Program-made: the position numbers and the translations under genes
The notes under the pieces: generated by a model
What the model was told of the DNA's origin: nothing
Database searches by the model: none
Seen by the model: the letters and a program-made list of their open reading frames with translations, nothing else
NCBI GenBank assembly: GCA_029879555.1
Contig: JAOUQB010000007.1
Coordinates: 1-20,420 of the forward strand
DNA: 20,420 nt
Reading direction: 5' to 3'
Origin: Nitrospirota bacterium
GTDB lineage: Bacteria > Nitrospirota > Nitrospiria > Nitrospirales > UBA8639
Part shown: positions 15,863-20,420 of the stretch, piece after piece
Numbering within the stretch: position 1 is the stretch's first letter
Layout of the letters: each line of letters starts with the position of its first letter

Positions 15863-17275
15863 TTATTTCTTGGCTGGCACATACGGGTCGGGCGTGCCCA
15901 TCGGAATAAGTGGATACTGTGCCACGCTCTGCTGGAACTTGCCCACGATTCCAAGAACCGGGCCAACCACCCACGTATCGACCGAAGGCTTTTCCTCGCG
16001 CGGGTCGGTATAGAGGTTGAAGATATGCGGCACGGGGTTTCTGACTGGCGGGTCAAACATGTTGTCCTGCCGCATGAAGTGCAGTTTCCAGTTGCGCCAT
16101 TTTACCGCCTGCAAACGGTCCGCGCACCAGATCGGGAAACCCTCCCGCGCCGATTTCTCGGTCTTGCCGAGGAAAAAGTCTACCTGGTCGATACTGTCCA
16201 TCGGGCGGTCGGTGGGCACTGTCGCGCCGCCAATTTTGGCGAATGTGGCAAACAGGTCCACGCCGTGCACAATCTCGTTGCTGACGTGCCCGGCGGCAAT
16301 CTTGCCGGGCCAGCGGATCAGGAAAGGCACGCGAATACCACCCTCCAGTGCGGTGAAATATTGCCCGCGCCAGGGACCGGACCAACCATCCCACGGTTGA
16401 ATGAACTCGCTGCCGTTGTCACTGGTAAAGACGACGATCGTGTTGTCGCGAATGCCTGCCTTGTCCACCGCGTCGAGCATCTGGCCGACATTGTGATCCA
16501 TCTCGGCGAGCATATCCGCCCAATCCCCGTTACCGGTCTTGCCCTTGAAGGCCGGGTTCGGCTCGCTGGGCAGGTGCGGCTGGGTGAGCGACACATAGGC
16601 AACGAAGGGGTTCCCGGACTCGGCTTGCTTCGTGATGAACGCGACCGAGCGGCGGGTAATTTCGGCGTCAATGAGACGGCGCTCCTTCACATCGTACGTC
16701 CCTATCTCACGGCTCTTTTCGCCCCTTTTGCCTTCCATCACCTTTTCCGAAGGCATGATGCTCTCTGACCATCCAGCTGCGGATGGCCACAGCGCCTCGT
16801 CTGTTGTGCGGGGAATGCCGAACCACTCGTCAAAGCCCTGGCTATTGGGCAGACGCTGTTGCGCACTGCCGAGATGCCATTTACCGTAGTAGCCGGTCGC
16901 ATAGCCCGCGTCCGACATCGCTTCGCCAAGGGTCACTTCCCACGCCGTGAGACCTTCGGTGACGCCGCCAAACGGCACGGAATGAGTCCCGGAACGAATC
17001 GCCCAGCGTCCCGTCATCAGACTCGCTCGGCTCGGCGTGCATTGCGTCTCCATGTTCATGTTCAGCAACCGCATACCATCCTTGGCCAGCGAGTCGATCC
17101 GTGGCGTCGGCGCTCCACGTGTGAGGCCTCCGCCATAGGCTCCGATCTCACCATATCCGAGGTTGTCGGCGAGGATAAACACAATGTTGGGCTTGCTCGC
17201 CTGAGCAAGAGCGATGTTTGGCACGATCAAAATCATCGCCGCGAGAGCCGGGATTAGTACCGCATGTCGCTTCAT
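15863..17275 (-). CDS. Arylsulfatase (S1-type formylglycine sulfatase, 470 aa)
   Basis: This secreted sulfatase would hydrolyse a sulfate ester in the periplasm. A signal peptide covers residues 1-24 (ending NIALA). Visible active-site elements are ILADNLGYG (D37, with N38 where many relatives have a second Asp), the formylglycine motif TQCTPSRASLMTGR (C79, R83), GKWHLG (K132, H134), TQPHLP (H234), FTSDNGS (D286, N287) and EGGIRVPFLIRWPGK. Length is normal for the family. The ATG at 17275 has GGAGG 9 bases upstream. It heads the tight run of genes down to the barrel, with a long untranslated leader containing a hairpin at 17328-17374. No sulfatase-maturing enzyme is encoded in the window, so maturation must rely on a factor elsewhere. 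The natural substrate cannot be inferred. Confidence 0.95.
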   Translation of the reverse strand: MKRHAVLIPALAAMILIVPNIALAQASKPNIVFILADNLGYGEIGAYGGGLTRGAPTPRIDSLAKDGMRLLNMNMETQCTPSRASLMTGRWAIRSGTHSVPFGGVTEGLTAWEVTLGEAMSDAGYATGYYGKWHLGSAQQRLPNSQGFDEWFGIPRTTDEALWPSAAGWSESIMPSEKVMEGKRGEKSREIGTYDVKERRLIDAEITRRSVAFITKQAESGNPFVAYVSLTQPHLPSEPNPAFKGKTGNGDWADMLAEMDHNVGQMLDAVDKAGIRDNTIVVFTSDNGSEFIQPWDGWSGPWRGQYFTALEGGIRVPFLIRWPGKIAAGHVSNEIVHGVDLFATFAKIGGATVPTDRPMDSIDQVDFFLGKTEKSAREGFPIWCADRLQAVKWRNWKLHFMRQDNMFDPPVRNPVPHIFNLYTDPREEKPSVDTWVVGPVLGIVGKFQQSVAQYPLIPMGTPDPYVPAKK

Positions 17276-17327
17276 GATTGTTTTCCTCCGTGTTGGCTCA
17301 TCCTGAAGGCAGGGGCGAAGATGAATG

Positions 17328-17374
17328 CATCAACATTGGTATCGAGACTAAACTATGTCTGGCTAATGTTGATG
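17328..17374 (-). repeat. Inverted repeat/hairpin in the leader of the 470-aa sulfatase gene
   Basis: Ten-base perfect arms, CATCAACATT (17328-17337) and AATGTTGATG (17365-17374), flank a 27-base loop that contains a second short pairing, AGAC with GTCT. It lies about 50 bases before the sulfatase start. No T-run follows, so it is not a terminator. It could be a leader structure or an operator-like site. Confidence 0.55.
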
Positions 17375-17807
17375 GGCGTCACCTTCTTGCCATTTCTGTC
17401 CCTGAAGGTGTCCGCATTATCAAACATACAACACAAAATATTGGGGGCACTAAACACTCGGATCAGGCACGAGAATGTCGCAAATATTGAGGCTCCCTGC
17501 TGCATAATGTCCTAATTCACCAGCCGGGCCGACCCCAGACTAACGAGAAGAAGACACAGAAGCCCCAACAGTGCCTTCCGTCATTGACTACAAGAAAATC
17601 GGTTGGTCTGGTGAGATTGATTGGCGTGACCTTGAAGAGTGACCTGCATGTCTCCCCCAATTGTTAAAGACACTGCGAGAAACTCATTCGCCGGAATTTG
17701 AGTGCCGGTTCCTGGCCGCAGTTCTTCAAGAACCCCAACAAACAGGTGGTCTCATACGCGGCCCTGACAGATAAGACCTCACGTTATCCAAATTCCGCAA
17801 AGGTGAA

Positions 17808-17842
17808 GTGAAGTTCCCCGCTCGTGGGGCGGGGAACTTCAC
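17808..17842. terminator. Strong GC-rich hairpin terminator between the sulfatase genes
   Basis: Perfect 14-base arms, GTGAAGTTCCCCGC and GCGGGGAACTTCAC, surround a 7-base loop. On the plus strand the stem is followed by TATTTCTT; on the minus strand by TTCACCTTTG. It could therefore stop transcripts from either side, more convincingly plus-strand ones. For the long sulfatase gene it lies 82 bases after the stop codon. Confidence 0.75.
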
Positions 17843-17924
17843 TATTTCTTCTACGGTTTTAACTTCGGTTGCTGTTTTCGTTTCGATCATGAATGCACGG
17901 GCCGGTTTTTGCCGGGCTTTGTGT

Positions 17925-20345
17925 TTACTCGGCCAGCGCCGCCCTCACACGACCTTCGCGATATTGCTGAAGTTCTGCCTCGGTCAGTTTGCGATCGGCA
18001 ATCTGGATTGTGACCTTTTCCAACTCACCGGTGAACTTGAAAGGCACCTCGTAGTCTTCGCTGACGGGCGTGCCGGTATCCTCACCGATGTCGAGAGTCT
18101 CATCCAGCGACATGCGGAATGGGATAGTCCGTTGCAGCTTCTCACTGGCGACCTTTTTGCCATCGACTGTCAGAGTGGCAGTGCCGCCCTTGCCAAGGCC
18201 GCCGCCATCGTAGTTGAAGTCAAAGGTGATGACATGTCTTCCAGGGGTGAGTTTTTCCTTGCTAGCAACGGTATAGCGCGCGACACCCACGACGTTGTAA
18301 TGGAACACAGGGCGGTCATTCTTCACATAGAGTCCGACGCCCCCGAATCGCCCTCCCTGCGTCATGAGAACACCATTGGCACCCTTCTCGGGAATGGTCA
18401 CCGTTGCGCTGATGCCGAAGGATTTGTTTTTCAGGTCGGGTGCGGCACCCTCGGGGATCCTGATCATTCCGTCGTAATAGGTGAACTCTTTTCGACCCAG
18501 TGTAAGGCTGGGACGGTTGCGTACGTCGAGGCGCTCCACTTTGCTGTTGTCGATGGGAAGGACGCGGTATTTCTCGGCTTCCGACCAAAACAGATCCTGC
18601 AATTCTTTGAGTTTGGCGGGCTCGCTGGCGGCGACATTCCTGGCCTCGGTGAAGTCGGCCTTCACGTTGTAGAGTTCCCACTGGTAATCAAGGACCCCGA
18701 TATTGCCACCGCTGCTCGACCATGGCGGGGTCGGAGGCGTGGTCGCGGCTACCCAGCCGTCGTGATAGATCGCACGATTTCCTATCATCTCGAAATACTG
18801 GGTCTGCCGCTTCGACGGAGCGCCGGCATTGTTGAAGGTGTACGCCATGCTCACGCCTTCAATCGGGTTCTGCTCGACGCCGTTGATACTGGTAGGTGCG
18901 GGCACGCCGGCGACGTCGAGGATGGTCGGCATGATGTCGATGACGTGATGGAACTGCGTGCGGATGCCGCCTTTGTCCTTGATACGCGCCGGCCAGGAGA
19001 TGACCAGCCCATTGCGCGTCCCGCCGAAGTGCGACGCGATCTGTTTGGTCCATTGGAACGGCGTGTCCATCGCATGCGCCCAGCCAACCGGATAATGGTT
19101 GAACGTATTCGGACCGCCCAGCTCGTCCATGCGGCGCATCACCTCCTGGAAGTCCTCGGGGATGGCATTGAAGAACGTCATCTCGTTGAGCAACCCCTGC
19201 AGACCGCCTTCCCCGCTGGCACCATTGTCGCCCTGGATATAGATGACCAGCGTGTTATCTAGATCACCCTGCGCCTCGATGGCATCCAGGATGCGGCCCA
19301 TCTGGGAATCGCAGTGCGCGAGTGCCGCCGCATACACTTCCATCATGTGGGCGAAGACTTTCTTCTGATCGGCGCTCAGGCTGTCCCACGCGGGAATACC
19401 GGCGGAACGCTCAGTCAATTGCGCGTTCGCAGGAATGACGCCCAGGGCCTTCTGCCGCGCAAACGTTTCTTCGCGCACCTTGTCCCAGCCTTGGTCGAAC
19501 TTGCCCTTGAATTTCGCAATCCAATCCGGCGGCGCATGGTGGGGGGCGTGCGCTGTACCAGGCGCGTAGTAAGCCACGAACGGCTTGTTCGGAGCCACGG
19601 CATGCTGCATGCGAATCCAGTTGATGGCATGGTCCGCCATATCCTTGTCAAAGAAGTAATCCTTCGCATCATGAGGTGGCTCGATGGGTTTTGTGCCCTC
19701 GATAATGGCGGGATTCCACTGGCTGGTGTCGCCCCCAATGAAACCGTAGAAGTATTCAAAGCCCAGCCCGGTCGGCCAGAGGCCAAACGGACCGGCCTGG
19801 CTCGACTGCCAATCCGGGACGTTGTGGTTCTTGCCATACCACGAGGTATTCCAGCCGTTCTGTTTCAAAATTTCCGCAAACGTTCCGGCACTTTTCGGGG
19901 CCAGTGTGTTGTAGCCGGGAAACCCAGTGCCGGCCTCCATAATCACACCGGACGCGACGCTGTGATGATTGCGCCCCGTCAGCAGCGCGGCTCGTGTGGG
20001 GGAACACAGTGCGGTGGTGTGAAATTGTGTGTAACGGAGGCCTTCTTCTGCCAGCTGATCCATCGTCGGTGTCGGGATCGGACCGCCAAACGTTGATGAG
20101 GCGCCAAAGCCGACATCATCCGTCAGAATGAGCAGGATGTTCGGCGCTCCCTTCGGCGCCTCGATTATCCTGGGAAAATCTTTGACGGAGTCCTTGGCCG
20201 TGCGGCCAATTTTACCGCCGAACGCCTGCTCGGGAATGGGCAGGATGGTGCGGTTAAAATCGTCGCCGGCCAGGGCCGCGGATGTGCAGAGCGTCAGTGC
20301 GCCAATGATCGCCGTCACTTTGTTTACGGCAATTCGTGTTTTCAT
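17925..20345 (-). CDS. Long arylsulfatase with C-terminal jelly-roll domain (806 aa)
   Basis: This exported sulfatase is of the long type, similar in length and N-terminal sequence to mycobacterial AtsA/AtsD. A signal peptide covers residues 1-26 (ending TSAALA). Active-site elements are LILTDDVGFGASST (D76, D77), the formylglycine motif LCSPTRAALLTGR (C114, R118), WYGKNHNVPDW (K172, H174), GTAHAPHH (H266) and IQGDNGASGEGG (D373, N374). After the catalytic part (to about residue 600) comes a domain of about 150 residues rich in beta-strands (FGISATVTIPEKGANGVLMT, then GGRFGGVGLYVKNDRPVFHY), resembling concanavalin/LamG folds and possibly binding a carbohydrate or the substrate. The ATG at 20345 has AAGGA about 9 bases upstream. 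The preceding gene ends 40 bp away, so it is probably expressed with that gene. Substrate unknown. Confidence 0.94.
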   Translation of the reverse strand: MKTRIAVNKVTAIIGALTLCTSAALAGDDFNRTILPIPEQAFGGKIGRTAKDSVKDFPRIIEAPKGAPNILLILTDDVGFGASSTFGGPIPTPTMDQLAEEGLRYTQFHTTALCSPTRAALLTGRNHHSVASGVIMEAGTGFPGYNTLAPKSAGTFAEILKQNGWNTSWYGKNHNVPDWQSSQAGPFGLWPTGLGFEYFYGFIGGDTSQWNPAIIEGTKPIEPPHDAKDYFFDKDMADHAINWIRMQHAVAPNKPFVAYYAPGTAHAPHHAPPDWIAKFKGKFDQGWDKVREETFARQKALGVIPANAQLTERSAGIPAWDSLSADQKKVFAHMMEVYAAALAHCDSQMGRILDAIEAQGDLDNTLVIYIQGDNGASGEGGLQGLLNEMTFFNAIPEDFQEVMRRMDELGGPNTFNHYPVGWAHAMDTPFQWTKQIASHFGGTRNGLVISWPARIKDKGGIRTQFHHVIDIMPTILDVAGVPAPTSINGVEQNPIEGVSMAYTFNNAGAPSKRQTQYFEMIGNRAIYHDGWVAATTPPTPPWSSSGGNIGVLDYQWELYNVKADFTEARNVAASEPAKLKELQDLFWSEAEKYRVLPIDNSKVERLDVRNRPSLTLGRKEFTYYDGMIRIPEGAAPDLKNKSFGISATVTIPEKGANGVLMTQGGRFGGVGLYVKNDRPVFHYNVVGVARYTVASKEKLTPGRHVITFDFNYDGGGLGKGGTATLTVDGKKVASEKLQRTIPFRMSLDETLDIGEDTGTPVSEDYEVPFKFTGELEKVTIQIADRKLTEAELQQYREGRVRAALAE

Positions 20346-20385
20346 AGTTATGTTCCTTCTTTGTATTTGTGGGATACCCGCTGAA

Positions 20386-20420
20386 TCACTTCAACTTCTC
20401 CGCATCGTTCAACTTGACCA
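20386..20420 (-). CDS. C-terminal end of an upstream gene, probably DUF1254/DUF1214 family (partial)
   Basis: The last ten codons, VKLNDAEKLK, and the stop TGA at 20386-20388 are in the window; the rest lies beyond the right edge. The ending resembles that of the DUF1214 proteins here (for example KLNDIKQVE after the KSW motif of the 502-residue protein). That makes a further member of this family likely but not certain from so few residues. It lies 40 bp before the long sulfatase gene, in the same direction. Confidence 0.45.
   Translation of the reverse strand, partial: VKLNDAEKLK

Larger units (their letters stand above)
17276..17924. other. Gene-free interval of about 650 bp between the two sulfatases
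   Basis: No protein-coding gene can be supported here on either strand. It holds the ribosome-binding site of the 470-residue sulfatase, an inverted repeat at 17328-17374 and a strong hairpin at 17808-17842. Short plus-strand open segments (about 17575-17641 and 17668-17811) look protein-like, for example VIDYKKIGWSGEIDWRDLEE, but I cannot assign them. The stretch looks richer in A+T than the flanking genes. A promoter for the downstream genes is expected here; GATAAT on the minus strand at 17416-17421 is a possible -10 element without a good -35 partner. Confidence 0.5.

Noticed and set aside
17808..19262. Long open frame on the plus strand (484 codons)
   Set aside because: It lies antisense to the long sulfatase, whose catalytic motifs are all present. 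Its translation shows no recognisable domain, and it begins inside the terminator hairpin.
1..20420. Insertion sequences, CRISPR arrays, tRNA genes
   Set aside because: I looked for repeated spaced units, transposase motifs with terminal repeats and tRNA-like cloverleaf segments, and saw none that could be supported. The gene remnants have no flanking terminal repeats.

Overview
The window (20,420 bp) is an almost completely one-directional block. Every gene I can support reads on the minus strand, so transcription runs from the right end to the left. Most products start with a signal peptide and one is a small outer-membrane beta-barrel, so the host is a Gram-negative bacterium with a periplasm. 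Three 60-base lines counted by hand gave 42, 43 and 58 % G+C. The families are typical of environmental Pseudomonadota and similar phyla, but nothing here fixes the taxon. I saw no tRNA, rRNA, CRISPR array or intact insertion sequence.

Layout in transcription order. (1) At 20386-20420 is the last 10 codons of an upstream gene, probably of the DUF1254/DUF1214 family. (2) A long arylsulfatase follows (806 aa, 17925-20345). (3) A 650-bp gene-free stretch comes next, with a strong hairpin at 17808-17842. (4) Then a tight run: a second arylsulfatase (470 aa), two DUF1254/DUF1214 proteins (502 and 490 aa), a beta-barrel transporter-like protein (281 aa), a broken sulfatase joined to a DUF1214 tail, and a third intact DUF1254/DUF1214 protein (478 aa). 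(5) Three tandem paralogues of the DUF3604 family (PHP-like metal-dependent hydrolase motifs, 638, 636 and 646 aa) follow, ending in a clear rho-independent terminator. (6) A parvulin-type peptidyl-prolyl isomerase overlaps by 4 bp with a HupE/UreJ-family membrane protein. (7) The left end is a gene graveyard: two DUF1214 tail fragments, then a HAD phosphatase with a nonsense codon and two frameshifts whose 3' end is replaced by a spermidine-synthase-like tail.

How the genes may work together (inference). Sulfatases release sulfate from sulfate esters in the periplasm. The DUF3604 proteins carry the histidine/aspartate motifs expected of metal-dependent hydrolases. The HupE-like protein could supply metal, the isomerase could help exported enzymes fold, and the barrel could admit substrate. 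The DUF1254/DUF1214 proteins recur beside the sulfatases and have no established reaction. The whole reads as an exported catabolic or scavenging cluster built by repeated duplication and trimmed by internal deletions. The substrate cannot be read from the sequence.
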